DNA from: Mesorhizobium sp. CU3
Lineage (GTDB): Bacteria; Pseudomonadota; Alphaproteobacteria; Rhizobiales; Rhizobiaceae
Length of the DNA stretch: 64,000 nucleotides
Direction: 5' to 3'
Assembly: GCF_006442965.1 (NCBI RefSeq)
Contig: NZ_VFWX01000006.1
Location: forward strand, 1 to 64,000
How positions within the stretch are numbered: position 1 is the stretch's first letter; each line of letters opens with the position of its first letter. The notes under the pieces are model-generated. The model made no database searches and was not told the origin of the DNA. It saw nothing but the letters and a program-made list of their open reading frames with translations. A program made the translations under genes and the position numbers. Positions 19,071-28,537 of this stretch are shown here, one piece after another.

Positions 19071-19130
19071 AGAGCAATTCCAGGAAAAGTGTGAAGGGGT
19101 TTTCCGTAGGAATTGCGTTTAAACAAAGAG
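19071..19130 (+). repeat. Dispersed palindromic element A, half copy
   Basis: Starts AGAGCAATTCCAGGAAAAGT and ends CAAAGAG. It forms a hairpin from GCAATTCC and GGAATTGC with inner GGAAAA/TTTTCC. Nearly identical to the first half of the full copy at 62216-62320; it lies directly upstream of the IMPase-family gene. Confidence 0.85.
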
Positions 19131-19180
19131 GAGGGAGCCTGCCCTTAGCAGACGAGTATGTCAGGCAAAAGCCGCCAAGG

Positions 19181-20179
19181 TCAGGCGGCTTTCGACATCG
19201 CCTTGTGGACGTCGGCGAGGATCTCGAAGGAGCGGACCCGCGCCGCGTGGTCGAAGATCTGCGCCGTCACCATCAATTCGTCGGCGCCGGTGCGGCGCAC
19301 GAAAGCGTCGATGCCCTGGCTCACCGTTTCCGGGGAGCCGACGACGGCGCAGGACAGCGCCTGCGACAGCATGGTTTTCGCCATCGGATCGAGGTCGCGG
19401 TCGTAGCCTTCGACCGGCGGCGGCAATTGGCCCGGCCTGCCGCTGCGCAGATTGACGAAGGCCTGCTGCAGCGAGGTGAAGAGCAGCTTGGCTTCGGCGT
19501 CGGTCGGGGCGGCGAAGACGTTGAGGCCGAGCATGACATGGGGCTTGTCGAGCTGCGCCGAGGGCTGGAAGCGTGTGCGATAGACCTCCAGCGCATGGTC
19601 GAGTTCGGCCGGCGCGAAATGCGAGGCGAAGGCATAGGGCAGGCCGAGTAGCGCGGCAAGCTGCGCGCCATAGAGGCTGGAGCCGAGGATCCAGACCGGC
19701 ACGGTCTGGCCCTCGCCGGGCACGGCGCGGATGCGCTGGCCTTCCTCGGCCGGCTGGAAATAGCCCATCAGTTCGACGACGTCCTGAGGGAAGTTGTCGC
19801 TGGCCTCCAGATTGCGGCGCAACGCTCGCGCCGTCATCATGTCGGTGCCCGGCGCGCGGCCGAGCCCAAGGTCGATGCGGCCTGGGAAAAGTGCCGCCAG
19901 CGTGCCGAACTGCTCAGCAATGACCAGCGGCGCGTGGTTGGGCAGCATGATGCCGCCGGCGCCGACGCGGATCGTCTTGGTGCCGCCGGCGACATGCGCG
20001 ATGACGACCGAAGTGGCGGCGCTGGCTATACCCGGCATGTTGTGATGCTCGGCCAGCCAGTAGCGCTTGTAGCCCAGACGCTCGGCATGGCGGGCAAGGT
20101 CGAGCGAATTGGCAAGCGACTGCGAGGCATTGCTGCCTTGGCCGATCGGCGACAGGTCGAGAACCGAAAGCGCGGTCAT
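19181..20179 (-). CDS. Luciferase-like (LLM) flavin-dependent oxidoreductase
   Basis: 332 residues of the bacterial-luciferase superfamily. The N-terminal [11 protein letters not shown], the [18 protein letters not shown] block and GLGRAPGTD are typical of the group called 'alkanal monooxygenase alpha-chain like' in databases. Needs reduced FMN. Three bases separate it from nat upstream on the same strand, so the two share a message. Substrate unknown. Confidence 0.88.
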   Translation of the reverse strand: MTALSVLDLSPIGQGSNASQSLANSLDLARHAERLGYKRYWLAEHHNMPGIASAATSVVIAHVAGGTKTIRVGAGGIMLPNHAPLVIAEQFGTLAALFPGRIDLGLGRAPGTDMMTARALRRNLEASDNFPQDVVELMGYFQPAEEGQRIRAVPGEGQTVPVWILGSSLYGAQLAALLGLPYAFASHFAPAELDHALEVYRTRFQPSAQLDKPHVMLGLNVFAAPTDAEAKLLFTSLQQAFVNLRSGRPGQLPPPVEGYDRDLDPMAKTMLSQALSCAVVGSPETVSQGIDAFVRRTGADELMVTAQIFDHAARVRSFEILADVHKAMSKAA

Positions 20180-20182
20180 TTC

Positions 20183-21016
20183 TCAGGTCTCCACGATATG
20201 TTTTTCCCGCAGCTTCGCCTCGAAGGCGGCGCGGTCCGGAATGAGGATGGCGAGCTGGCTTTCCAACATGTCGACGAGTTCGGCCGCGGTCGCGATCTCG
20301 CGCTGCTCGGTGCGGCCGCCGGCGTGATGGACCGACAGCCGGTTGTTGCGCAGCGCATAGCGCCGGTCCGGCAAAGCACGGGCGGCGACCAGCGTCGACA
20401 GGAAATGCGAGCTCGGATGCGTCGACAGGAAATGGCTGGCGACGTGGTAGTCGACCTTATAGGCCTGGCTCAGGTCGAAGCGGTAGAGCGTGCGCCAATT
20501 GTCGGCACTATCGGCCCCGCCGATATTGGCCTGCAGGCGAAAGTCGTCGCCTGAGCCGGCAATACGGAAGGCCTCATGCGGCGTCTGCTGTTCGAGACCC
20601 GGCTCAAGCAGCAACGGCGCGGTCAGCGTCAGGCCGCCGAAGCCGACATCGGCGATATAGGTGCGTCCGCCGAGATCGATCCTGAGCAGCATGTGGCTGC
20701 GCGCAGTGACGGCGTCGTCCGGCTGGCCCCAGAGAACCCGCGCGGCGAGCCCGCCGACTGCAAAGCCCAGCGCTTCCAGCGCGTGCATGAAGACCAAATT
20801 GTGCTCGAAGCAATAGCCGCCGCGGCCCTGTCGGAAAATCTTGTCCTGCAGCGATGCGACATCGAGCCCGACCGAGACGCCCATCAGCGCATCGATGTTC
20901 TCGAACGGTATCGCCTGCGGGTGGGCCAAATGCAGCGCCCGCAGCGTGGCAAGCGAAGCATCCGTCGGCCCGCTGTAGCCGATGCGGGCGAAATAGGCAT
21001 CGAGATCTAAGTTCAT
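20183..21016 (-). CDS. nat: Arylamine N-acetyltransferase
   Basis: 277 residues, the usual NAT length. The Cys-His-Asp triad is visible as Cys69 (RGGYCFEHN), His108 (ARSHMLL) and Asp123 (IADVGFGG). Acetyl-CoA acetylates aromatic amines and hydrazines by a ping-pong mechanism, often for detoxification. The start at 21016 ([14 protein letters not shown]) is the normal family N-terminus. Directly precedes the LLM oxidoreductase gene. Confidence 0.94.
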   Translation of the reverse strand: MNLDLDAYFARIGYSGPTDASLATLRALHLAHPQAIPFENIDALMGVSVGLDVASLQDKIFRQGRGGYCFEHNLVFMHALEALGFAVGGLAARVLWGQPDDAVTARSHMLLRIDLGGRTYIADVGFGGLTLTAPLLLEPGLEQQTPHEAFRIAGSGDDFRLQANIGGADSADNWRTLYRFDLSQAYKVDYHVASHFLSTHPSSHFLSTLVAARALPDRRYALRNNRLSVHHAGGRTEQREIATAAELVDMLESQLAILIPDRAAFEAKLREKHIVET

Positions 21017-21106
21017 CGAGAGGCGGGTCCGGCGTGACCGGCCCGATATAGGCACTCACCAAGGGCGCCGCAAACAAAGGGCGGATTTTGGGATTGGGCC
21101 AGGGAT

Positions 21107-22273
21107 TCAGGCGGTCTTTTGGTTGTTCGCCGGCGTCTCCTCGTCGGGCGCGAAACTCTGCTGCGCGGCGAGGAAATTGCCGACGGGGCTCAAGCCCTCG
21201 AAATGGTCGCAGAAGACTTTGATGACCACCAGCAGCGGCACCGCCATCAGCGCGCCGACGAAACCCCATAGCCACGACCAGAAGGCGATGGCGATGAAGA
21301 TCGCCACCGCGTTGATCTCCAGCCTGCGGCCGACCACCATCGGCGTCACGAACTGGCCTTCGACGATGTCGCATAAAAGCACGAAGGCCGGCGCCAGCAG
21401 CGCGAAGGAGATCGAATCGAAGCTGATCAGCGCGATGACGCCGACCAGCATGATGGTCATGAGCGCGCCGACATAGGGCAGGAAGTTGAGCAGGGCGGCG
21501 GCCGCGCCCCAGACCAGCGGATTGGGCATGCCGAGCCCCCACAGGCCAAGCCCGATGACGGTGCCAAGGCCGGCATTGATGAGCGCGACTGTGAGCAGAT
21601 AGTGCGAGATCTCGCGCTCGACGTCATAGACGACGCGCAGCGCCCGCTTCTTCTGGCTGAGGCTGGCGAAGGACTGCACGATCTTCTCGTAGAACAGCGT
21701 GCCGGAGGCGAGCAGGAACAGCGAAAGCACGAAGACGATGGTGATCGCGGTGCCGGCCTCCAATATATTGCCGGCAGCCGTCGACAGGATGCCGGACGGC
21801 GCCACCGCGACCTTCTGCACGCCCGGTTCCTGGGCGGTCTCGGTCAGCGCCTCCAGCTGATGCGCCAAATCCATCAGCCGTTCGAGCGGCCGCTTGAACT
21901 GCGCCAGCCGCTCGGTGAGCTGCTGGCCGATCGAATAGCTGTTGTTGATGAGGTCGATGACCGGGCCGCTGAGCAGGTAGCCCGCGGCGACGAAGACAAA
22001 GATGGAAAGCAGCACCAGAAGCGTCGCCGACACCACTTCCGGAATGCCGCGCTTCCTCAGGAAGCGGACGATGGGGGTCAGTGTCAGCGCTAGCAGGAAG
22101 GCGAGCATCACCGGCATGAAGAAGGCCCGGCCGAAATAGAGCGCGGCGGTCGCCATGAAGATGAAGATGCCGATGAGCAGCGAGCGCATCAGCCGCATAT
22201 CGTTGCGTACCCCCTCGCGCGCCTCCGGCGTTTCGGCGACGCTGGCGCCCGAAGCGATCGTTTCGGTTTTCAT
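21107..22273 (-). CDS. AI-2E family transporter (PerM/TqsA type)
   Basis: 388 residues with eight or so membrane helices and the characteristic large periplasmic loop between helices 3 and 4. LLNFLPYVGALM and DIVEGQFVTPMVVGRRLEIN (about 335-355) are the conserved region of the AI-2 exporter superfamily. Members export autoinducer-2 or exchange ions (Na+/H+); the sequence does not decide. Start 22273 has GAGGGAA a few bases upstream. Confidence 0.9.
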   Translation of the reverse strand: MKTETIASGASVAETPEAREGVRNDMRLMRSLLIGIFIFMATAALYFGRAFFMPVMLAFLLALTLTPIVRFLRKRGIPEVVSATLLVLLSIFVFVAAGYLLSGPVIDLINNSYSIGQQLTERLAQFKRPLERLMDLAHQLEALTETAQEPGVQKVAVAPSGILSTAAGNILEAGTAITIVFVLSLFLLASGTLFYEKIVQSFASLSQKKRALRVVYDVEREISHYLLTVALINAGLGTVIGLGLWGLGMPNPLVWGAAAALLNFLPYVGALMTIMLVGVIALISFDSISFALLAPAFVLLCDIVEGQFVTPMVVGRRLEINAVAIFIAIAFWSWLWGFVGALMAVPLLVVIKVFCDHFEGLSPVGNFLAAQQSFAPDEETPANNQKTA

Positions 22274-22382
22274 CGGTTCCCTCGGCGGCACCGTAGCCGG
22301 TGCGATAGCCGGGGAAACGTGTTGAGCGTGCCAAGGTTCCGTTAGCGCCCGGTAACGGAACGACGTAACGGAACGACGCTCG

Positions 22383-23447
22383 TCAGGCCGCCGGGGCCGG
22401 GGCTATGACCTTCGCCGTTTCCTTGCGCACGATCGGCGCCACCTTGGTGCCGTAGAGCTCTATCGCCTTCATGATCTTGGCGTGCGGCATGGTGCCGATC
22501 GCCATCTGCAAGAGGAAGCGGTCGTTGTTGAAGATCTTGTGCTGGGCGACGATCTTTTCCGCCACCTGTTCGGGATTGCCGACGAAGAGAGCGCCGTTCG
22601 GACCGCGCGACTGGTCGAAATGGGCACGGGAGGTCGGACCCCAGCCGCGCTCGCGGCCAATGCGGTTCATCACCTCGGCCTGCGGGCCGTAGAAATCGTC
22701 GGCCGCCTGCTCGGTCGTGTCGGCGATGAAGCCGTGCACGTTGATGCTGGTGGCGAGCGAGGCCTGGTCGGTGCCAGCCCGTTTCGCCGCCTCGCGATAG
22801 ACATCGAACAGCGGCGCGAAACGCGCCGGTTCGCCGCCGATGATGGCAAGCGCCAGCGGCAGGCCGAGCACGCCGGCGCGGGCGGCCGATTGCGGTGTGC
22901 CGCCGATGGCGATCCAGATCGGCAGCTTTTCCTGCAAGGGGCGCGGATAGACGCCGCGGCCGTTGATCGGCGCGCGTAAGCTCCCCTGCCACGTCACCTT
23001 GATCTGGTCGCGGATCGCCAGCAGCAAATCGAGCTTTTCGGCGAACAGCTCGTCATAGTCCTCGAGATTGTAGCCGAACAGCGGGAAGGATTCGATGAAG
23101 GAGCCGCGCCCGGCCATGATCTCGGCGCGGCCGTTCGACAGAAGATCGAGCGTCGCGAATTGCTGAAAGACGCGCACCGGATCGTCGGAGGATAGCACGG
23201 TGACGGCGCTGGTCAGCCGGATGCGCTTGGTGCGCTCGGCCGCCGCGGCCAGCGCCACCACCGGCGCCGAGGCGGCGTAGTCGGGGCGATGATGCTCGCC
23301 GAGGCCGAAGACGTCGAGGCCGACCTGGTCGGCCAGCTCGATCTCCTCGATCAGATTGCGCAGCCGCTCATGCGGGCCGATGGCGCCGGGACCGGGTTCC
23401 GGGCTGACATCGGCGAAAGTGTAGAGACCGAGTTCCATCTGCTGCAT
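22383..23447 (-). CDS. Luciferase-like (LLM) flavin-dependent oxidoreductase
   Basis: 354 residues, a different branch from the one at 19181. [47 protein letters not shown] and [17 protein letters not shown] are the recognisable blocks. Requires FMNH2 from a partner reductase; no reductase gene is adjacent. It is upstream of the AI-2E gene on the same strand with a 109-bp gap. Confidence 0.88.
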   Translation of the reverse strand: MQQMELGLYTFADVSPEPGPGAIGPHERLRNLIEEIELADQVGLDVFGLGEHHRPDYAASAPVVALAAAAERTKRIRLTSAVTVLSSDDPVRVFQQFATLDLLSNGRAEIMAGRGSFIESFPLFGYNLEDYDELFAEKLDLLLAIRDQIKVTWQGSLRAPINGRGVYPRPLQEKLPIWIAIGGTPQSAARAGVLGLPLALAIIGGEPARFAPLFDVYREAAKRAGTDQASLATSINVHGFIADTTEQAADDFYGPQAEVMNRIGRERGWGPTSRAHFDQSRGPNGALFVGNPEQVAEKIVAQHKIFNNDRFLLQMAIGTMPHAKIMKAIELYGTKVAPIVRKETAKVIAPAPAA

Positions 23448-23654
23448 CCTGAGCTGTCATCTTGGCTTTGGGCTTCGGCGCTAGAGGTAGCGATGCACCG
23501 CGCCCCCCGCCAGTGGTGCGAACGGTGAACAGTCCATCGGCACTGGGCGTAGCTGCGCTGCAACAGCTCAGATTTTCATGGCTGGCATACCGATTTGGCG
23601 CTTGAACTCCCCGCTTTCGCGCGTATGTAAGCGTCGCGAATAGACTGCAAGGAA

Positions 23655-24089
23655 GTGGACTTGGCTATCTACAGGGAAAAAGACATTTTCGAGCGGCGCA
23701 ATGCCGCGAACGAGGCAAAGAAGGCGCTGCTCGAGCGCTTCAAGGCAAAGCCGGCGGCGGACGATCCTGCCGTGCTGGCGCGCCAGGCCGAACGCAAAGC
23801 GATCCTCGCGGCCCGCGAAATCCGCGAAGCCGAGAAGGCAAGGCTGAAGCAGGAAAAGCTGGCGCGCGAAGCGGCCGAGAAGGCCGAGCGCGAAGCGGCT
23901 GCCGAAGCGGCCCGCATTGCAGCCGAAGAGGCTGCCGCGGCCGAGGCGAAGATCCGCGAAGCCGAAGAGACCGAGCGCATCTCGCGCCTGCTCTCCGACG
24001 AAGCCGAGCGCAAGGCCAAGCGCGATGCGCGCTACGCCGCCCGCAAGGCACGCGTCGGCCGGACCCCTCCGGGCTTCTCCGCGCGCTAA
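23655..24089 (+). CDS. DUF6481 family coiled-coil protein
   Basis: 144 residues, about half Ala, Glu, Lys and Arg. A single long coiled coil is predicted by eye from residue 10 to 130 (repeated EAAEKAEREAAAEAAR-type heptads), with a basic tail RKARVGRTPPGFSAR. Small DUF6481 proteins are common in rhizobia and of unknown role. The GTG at 23655 has its AAGGA only two bases away; a TTG at 23661 has better spacing (seven) and may be the real start. Confidence 0.8.
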   Translation: MDLAIYREKDIFERRNAANEAKKALLERFKAKPAADDPAVLARQAERKAILAAREIREAEKARLKQEKLAREAAEKAEREAAAEAARIAAEEAAAAEAKIREAEETERISRLLSDEAERKAKRDARYAARKARVGRTPPGFSAR

Positions 24090-24155
24090 CCGCCGGGTTC
24101 GTTCAAAAATGAATCAGGGTCGCCAAAAGCGGCCCTGATCGCGTTTGTCTTGAAG

Positions 24156-24470
24156 TCAGGCCACCAGCTTCAGCCCGACAATGCCGCTGACGATCAGACC
24201 GATGCAGGCAAGCCGCACCACGGTCGCCGGTTCGCCCAGCAGCCAGATGCCGAGCAGCGCCGTGCCGACGGTGCCGATCCCGGTCCACACCGCATAGGCC
24301 GTGCCCACGGGCAGCGTCTTCAGCGCCAGGCCGAGCAAGCCGAGGCTGACGACCATCGAGGCGACGGTGAGCACGGTCGGCAATGGTTTGGAGAAGCCGT
24401 CGGTATATTTCAGGCCGATCGCCCAGCCGATCTCGAACAGGCCGGCGAAAAACAGAAAAATCCAGGACAT
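24156..24470 (-). CDS. gdx: Guanidinium exporter, SMR family (Gdx/SugE)
   Basis: 104 residues, four membrane helices, dimeric small multidrug resistance fold. [18 protein letters not shown] near residues 12-29 carries the essential Glu and the G-x-K-x-T/S signature of the SugE/Gdx branch rather than EmrE. Gdx proteins swap guanidinium for protons. The gene is preceded by a guanidine-II riboswitch candidate, which supports this function directly. GGAG lies eight bases before the ATG. Confidence 0.9.
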   Translation of the reverse strand: MSWIFLFFAGLFEIGWAIGLKYTDGFSKPLPTVLTVASMVVSLGLLGLALKTLPVGTAYAVWTGIGTVGTALLGIWLLGEPATVVRLACIGLIVSGIVGLKLVA

Positions 24471-24488
24471 CGCAAGAACTCCGTCATT

Positions 24489-24510
24489 CCAGCATCGGTT
24501 GCGATGCTGG
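24489..24510 (-). promoter_or_regulatory. Hairpin between riboswitch and gdx Shine-Dalgarno
   Basis: Minus strand CCAGCATCG-CAAC-CGATGCTGG: nine perfect base pairs with a four-base loop. It sits between the riboswitch stem-loops and the ACGGAG before the gdx start. No T-run follows, so it is more likely part of a translational expression platform than a terminator. Confidence 0.6.
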
Positions 24511-24558
24511 GGGCGGGTCGTCCCGGCCGGTTTTTCGGGGAAGCGAGGTCGTCCTCGC
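24511..24558 (-). promoter_or_regulatory. Guanidine-II (mini-ykkC) riboswitch
   Basis: Two stem-loops with identical ACGA loops, read on the minus strand. P1 is GCGAGG-ACGA-CCTCGC (24558-24543, six perfect pairs). P2 is CGGG-ACGA-CCCG (24525-24514) with two further G-C pairs beyond a C-C mismatch. A 14-base linker separates them. Twin hairpins with GG-ACGR-CC tops are the definition of the mini-ykkC/guanidine-II class, and the downstream gene is a Gdx exporter, its commonest target. Confidence 0.88.
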
Positions 24559-24658
24559 CCAGCAGATATAGGGAGCCTTATCCCCGATCAACAAAAACCG
24601 GCAGCATTCTCACGCCGCCGGTTTGAAACAATAAGCCGGATCGACTCGAGTCAGGCGG

Positions 24659-24784
24659 TTACTTTTCCTTGATGCGAATCGCCTTGACCGGCGGCGCCTT
24701 GAGCGCGGGGGCCGCTGCGGGCTTCTTGGCATCCTTCTTCGGCTTGCGGGCTTCCTTGCCTGCCTTCATCGCACCTTTAGCCAT
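24659..24784 (-). CDS. Small lysine-rich protein
   Basis: 41 residues: MAKGAMKAGKEARKPKKDAK, then an Ala/Pro stretch and a basic C-terminus IRIKEK. GGAGG precedes the ATG at a good distance. Short Lys/Ala/Pro-rich proteins of this form recur in rhizobial genomes with no assigned role; nucleic-acid binding is possible from charge alone. Confidence 0.65.
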   Translation of the reverse strand: MAKGAMKAGKEARKPKKDAKKPAAAPALKAPPVKAIRIKEK

Positions 24785-25012
24785 GATTCGCTCCTCCGAT
24801 TGATGGACGCGAGGAGTGAAACAAGAGAAATGCCGGACTGCAAGAGGTTGCATCCGCTCATGAGGCCGGTCGGCCGGCTGTCAACCGATTTTCGGCGGCC
24901 AAACCTTGCTCGAGGTCCCGATTGTTGAACCTCGGGGCGCCCGATGCATTGCCTGTGGAGCTTCGGCCGGCCGGCCGCTAAGCTCGATGCATAAGTCGGG
25001 AAGTGGAAGCGG

Positions 25013-25972
25013 ATGGCAGGGCATAGCGGTTCGAGACGGGTGATCTACGCCGCGCTGGCCGGCAACCTCGCGATCGCGCTGACCAAGTTCGCCGCGGCTC
25101 TCTTCACCGGTTCGTCCGCCATGCTGTCGGAAGGCGTGCATTCGCTGGTCGACACCGGCAATGGCGGGCTGCTGCTCTACGGCATGCATCGCGCCGCGCG
25201 TCCTGCAGACCGCACCCATCCGCTCGGCCACGGGCGCGAGCTCTATTTCTGGAGCTTCATCGTTGCGCTGCTGGTGTTCGCGCTCGGCGCCGGCGTCTCC
25301 TTTTATGAAGGCGTCATCCACATCATGGCGCCCGAGCCGGTCGTCAACGCCAAGGTCAACTATATCGTGCTCGGCCTCTCCTTCCTGTTCGAGGGCAGCT
25401 CCTGGCTGGTGGCGCTGAAGGAATTCCGACAGCAGAAGGGCCGGCAGGGCTGGCTGCAGGCCGTGCAGTCGAGCAAGGATCCGAGCGTCTATACCGTGCT
25501 GTTCGAGGACAGCGCCGCCTTGCTTGGCCTCATCGTCGCCTTCGCCGGCATATTGGCCGCGGAGTTGCTGGAGATGCCCAAGCTCGACGGCGTCGCCTCG
25601 ATCGGCATCGCCGTCATCCTCGGCGCTACCGCCATCTTCCTGGCGCGCGAAAGCAAGGGCCTGCTGATCGGCGAGCCGGCCTCGCCCGACGTGCAGGAGA
25701 AGATGCTGGCGGTCGCGCAAAAAGACCCCGCCGTGCAGCGGGCGAACGGCGTTCTCACCGTCCACCTCGGGCCGCAGGAGATCGTCGCCGGCCTGAGCAT
25801 CGAGTTCGAGGATCATCTCACCGCGCCGGAGATCGAGGCCTGCGTCGAGCGGCTGGAAGCGCGCTTCAAAAAGGAGATGCCGGAGGTCACCAGGCTGTTC
25901 GTCAAGCCGCAGACCGCTGGCACATGGGAGCAACGGCGCAAGGCCATCGCCGATGCCTCCGAGGGAGGATAG
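25013..25972 (+). CDS. Cation diffusion facilitator (CDF) family transporter
   Basis: 319 residues, about six membrane helices and a C-terminal cytoplasmic domain. Site residues are visible in helix 2 (SEGVHSLVDTGN, His43 and Asp47) and helix 5 (FEDSAALLG), with a His-containing loop HPLGHGRELYFWS. Exports a divalent metal (Zn, Co, Fe or Mn) for protons. The helix-2 H-x3-D rather than D-x3-D is seen in several CDF branches. Not linked to the znu genes by position. Confidence 0.88.
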   Translation: MAGHSGSRRVIYAALAGNLAIALTKFAAALFTGSSAMLSEGVHSLVDTGNGGLLLYGMHRAARPADRTHPLGHGRELYFWSFIVALLVFALGAGVSFYEGVIHIMAPEPVVNAKVNYIVLGLSFLFEGSSWLVALKEFRQQKGRQGWLQAVQSSKDPSVYTVLFEDSAALLGLIVAFAGILAAELLEMPKLDGVASIGIAVILGATAIFLARESKGLLIGEPASPDVQEKMLAVAQKDPAVQRANGVLTVHLGPQEIVAGLSIEFEDHLTAPEIEACVERLEARFKKEMPEVTRLFVKPQTAGTWEQRRKAIADASEGG

Positions 25973-26003
25973 GCTTGGCGAAACTACAGGGAGGAATTCT
26001 TCG

Positions 26004-26408
26004 ATGAGGATCGACGGCGGATGCCATTGCGGCGCGATTGCCTATGAAGCGGAGGTCGACCCGGAAAAGACCTCGATCTGCCACTGCACGGATTGCCAAC
26101 AGCTGACAGGCACCGCGTTCCGCGTGACGGTCCCGGCGCCGGAGAGCGACTACCGCATCACCAGGGGCACGCCCAAGGTCTATATCAAGACCGGAGCGTC
26201 CGGCGCCAAGCGCGCGCAGGGCTTTTGCGGCGAATGCGGCTCGCATCTTTATGCCACCTCGGTGGGCGACGGGCCGAAAGTGTATGGCATCCGGGTCGGC
26301 ACGGCGCGCCAGCGCGAGGAGTTGGTGCCGAAAAAGCAGGTCTGGCACCGCTCGGCATTGCACTGGCTGCCGGCGTTCGAGGAGATGACGACTGTCGAAG
26401 GGCAGTAG
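26004..26408 (+). CDS. GFA (glutathione-dependent formaldehyde-activating-like) family protein
   Basis: 134 residues. Zinc-binding cysteines: GGCHCG (C7, C9), CHCTDCQ (C26, C28, C31) and GFCGECGSH (C75, C78), the full GFA/CENP-V set. Despite the family name most members have no proven link to formaldehyde. ATG at 26004 follows GGGAGGAA. It stands 31 bp after the CDF gene. Confidence 0.88.
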   Translation: MRIDGGCHCGAIAYEAEVDPEKTSICHCTDCQQLTGTAFRVTVPAPESDYRITRGTPKVYIKTGASGAKRAQGFCGECGSHLYATSVGDGPKVYGIRVGTARQREELVPKKQVWHRSALHWLPAFEEMTTVEGQ

Positions 26409-26506
26409 ACAAAGGAACCGGAAGACCGCGACCGTCCTTTTGCGCCTGCGCCGCCGGTAGCTGGCGACACTTTTCCAAGAAACCCGGTTTGGTTGGAAGG
26501 ATTTAA

Positions 26507-26528
26507 CTCTACAAACCCGATAGAATTA
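26507..26528 (+). promoter_or_regulatory. Shared sulfonate-operon motif, copy 1 (tau)
   Basis: CTCTAC-N-AA-N4-ATAGA-N-TTA, 51 bp before tauA. The same pattern occurs at 29679-29700 before ssuA. Two independent sulfonate operons with one spaced motif suggests a common sulfur-starvation regulator (for example a CysB/Cbl-type LysR protein); which one is inference. Confidence 0.55.
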
Positions 26529-26578
26529 GCGGACGATAGAAAGGCAATCCGGTTTCTCGGGGTTTATGGAGCCTTTCA

Positions 26579-27595
26579 ATGTCAATCCTTTCACGACGCA
26601 TTCTGCTTCTGTCGTCGGCTGCTGCTCTCGCAGGAGCCGCCTTGCTCGGTCCGGCCTCGGCCGAGGACCTAAAGATCACCATCGGCTACCAGACGGTGGT
26701 CGAGCCATCGAAAGTGCCGCAGGCCGACGGCGCCTATGAAAAGGCGACCAAGGCCGCGATCGACTGGCGCAAGTTCGATTCCGGCGCCGACGTCATCGCC
26801 GCGATCGCCTCCGGCTCGGTCGATATCGGCTATGTCGGGTCGAGCCCGCTGGCCGCGGCCGCCAGCCGCGAGCTGCCGATCCAGACCATCTTCGTCGTCG
26901 GCCTGATCGGGCCGTCGGAAGCTCTGGTCGCCCGCAATGGCTCAGGCATCGAGAAGGTCGCCGACCTCGCCGGCAAGAAGGTCGCCGTGCCGTTCGTCTC
27001 GACCACGCATTACAGCCTGCTTGCGGCGCTCAAGCATGAAGGCGTCGATCCGAAGTCGGTCGAGATCCTCAATCTGAGGCCGCCGGAGATCGCCGCCGCC
27101 TTCGCGCGCGGCGACATCGACGCGGCCTATGTCTGGGATCCGGCGCTCGGCCAGGTCAAGACCACCGGCAAGGTGGTGCTGGACTCTTCGCAGGTCGCGG
27201 CCTGGGGCGCGCCGACCTTCGACGCCTGGATCGTGCGCACCGATTTCGCCGAAAAACATCCCGAGGCCGTGCGCGACTTCGTCAAGGTGACCGGCGCCGC
27301 CTATGCCCAGTTCCTGGCAAAGCCGGAAGCCTGGTCCGTCTCTTCGCCGGAAGCCGGCAAGATCGCCAAGCTCACCGGCGCCAAACTGGAAGAGGTGCCG
27401 GAGCTGCTCAAGGGCTATGTCTTCCCGACGCTCGACGAGCAGGCCTCCGACAAGTTCCTTGGCGGCGCGACGGTGCAGGCGATCGCGGCGACCTCGGCCT
27501 TCCTCAAGGAGCAGGGCAAGATCGACGCGGTGCTGCCCGACTATTCGAAATATGTGACGGCGAAATACGCCAGCGAGGCGCTCGCGTCGAACTGA
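26579..27595 (+). CDS. tauA: Taurine ABC transporter, binding protein
   Basis: 338 residues with a signal peptide cut near GPASA-EDL (about 28). TIGYQTVVEPSKVPQADG, GSVDIGYVGSSPLAAAASRE and AAYVWDPALGQV match taurine-binding proteins of the nitrate/sulfonate/taurine superfamily. It delivers taurine to TauBC. No tauD dioxygenase follows, so taurine may be degraded through another route. A 10-bp stem sits in the gap before tauB. Confidence 0.92.
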   Translation: MSILSRRILLLSSAAALAGAALLGPASAEDLKITIGYQTVVEPSKVPQADGAYEKATKAAIDWRKFDSGADVIAAIASGSVDIGYVGSSPLAAAASRELPIQTIFVVGLIGPSEALVARNGSGIEKVADLAGKKVAVPFVSTTHYSLLAALKHEGVDPKSVEILNLRPPEIAAAFARGDIDAAYVWDPALGQVKTTGKVVLDSSQVAAWGAPTFDAWIVRTDFAEKHPEAVRDFVKVTGAAYAQFLAKPEAWSVSSPEAGKIAKLTGAKLEEVPELLKGYVFPTLDEQASDKFLGGATVQAIAATSAFLKEQGKIDAVLPDYSKYVTAKYASEALASN

Positions 27596-27681
27596 CATGT
27601 TTCTCCAGGCAATTTCGGAAGGATGACCGCCTTTCCGGGATTGCCCGACAAGCGCGGCCCCTCTTCCCTGGCCTTGCGCTT

Positions 27682-27724
27682 GCCTGCCCCGGGACCGCTT
27701 TACGAGGAGCGCTTCGGGGCAGGC
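27682..27724 (+). promoter_or_regulatory. Stem-loop in the tauA-tauB gap
   Basis: GCCTGCCCCG (27682-27691) pairs perfectly with CGGGGCAGGC (27715-27724) around a 23-base loop. It falls in the 153-bp space after tauA and has no T-run. It probably protects the tauA 3' end or limits readthrough, raising binding protein over the membrane components. Confidence 0.6.
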
Positions 27725-27748
27725 CCCAATACCCAGCCGAGGTTCCCC

Positions 27749-28537
27749 ATGCCGCATCTCGTTCTCGACAAGGTCAGCGTCCATTATGACGGCCAGCCGC
27801 AGCCTGCGGTCGAGCGCGTCTCGCTCGATATCGGCAAAAGCGATTCTGGTAGGGGCGATTTCGTCGTGCTGGTCGGCCGCTCCGGCTGCGGCAAGACCTC
27901 GCTGCTCAACGTTGCCGCCGGCCTGGTCGCGCCCGCGCGCGGCCAGGCCACCGTGAGCGGCAGGCCGATCACCGCGCCCGGACCCGACCGCGCCGTCGTC
28001 TTCCAGAACGACGCGCTGTTTCCCTGGCTGACCGCCCGCGAGAATGTGGCTTTCGCGCTGCGGCTGCGTGGCGTGCCCGCCGACAAACGGGCGCGGCGCG
28101 CCGACGAGTTGCTCAAGCTGGTCAAGCTTGCCGATGCCGGCGACAAGCGCATCTGGGAGCTTTCCGGCGGCATGCGCCAGCGTGTCGGGCTGGCCCGCGC
28201 CTTGGCAGCCGAACCGGAATTCCTGCTGCTCGACGAGCCGCTCGGCGCGCTGGACGCGCTGACGCGCGAGCGCATGCAAACGACGCTGCTCGATCTGTGG
28301 GCAGCGTCCAGGGTCGGCGTGCTGATGGTGACGCATGGCATCGAGGAAGCGCTGGTGCTCGCTACCCGCATCGTGGTGCTGGCGCCCGGACCCGGCCATG
28401 TGGTGCGGACCTTCGAAACGCATTTCGGCCGCCGCTACGCCGCCGGCGAGCCGATCCGCGCCATCAAGGCCGATCCGGCCTTCGCCGCGGCCCGCGCCGA
28501 GTTGACCGACGCGATCTTCGAAGGAGAAGCGGCATGA
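27749..28537 (+). CDS. tauB: Taurine ABC transporter, ATPase
   Basis: 262 residues. Walker A GRSGCGKTS, Q-loop VVFQNDALFPWLTA, signature LSGGMRQRVGLARAL, Walker [19 protein letters not shown], His-switch VTHGIEEAL. The start at 27749 (MPHLVLDKVSVHY) is the normal TauB N-terminus; the frame is open upstream to 27623 but that stretch encodes the stem-loop and has no ribosome site. It overlaps tauC by ATGA. Confidence 0.93.
   Translation: MPHLVLDKVSVHYDGQPQPAVERVSLDIGKSDSGRGDFVVLVGRSGCGKTSLLNVAAGLVAPARGQATVSGRPITAPGPDRAVVFQNDALFPWLTARENVAFALRLRGVPADKRARRADELLKLVKLADAGDKRIWELSGGMRQRVGLARALAAEPEFLLLDEPLGALDALTRERMQTTLLDLWAASRVGVLMVTHGIEEALVLATRIVVLAPGPGHVVRTFETHFGRRYAAGEPIRAIKADPAFAAARAELTDAIFEGEAA

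Noticed and set aside
27623..27748. N-terminal extension of TauB
   Set aside because: The only upstream ATG lacks a spaced ribosome site, the residues do not resemble TauB, and the stretch encodes a perfect stem-loop.
26942..28423. 493-codon minus-strand open frame opposite tauA/tauB
   Set aside because: Antisense shadow of two well-supported transporter genes; composition His/Arg/Gly-rich without motifs.
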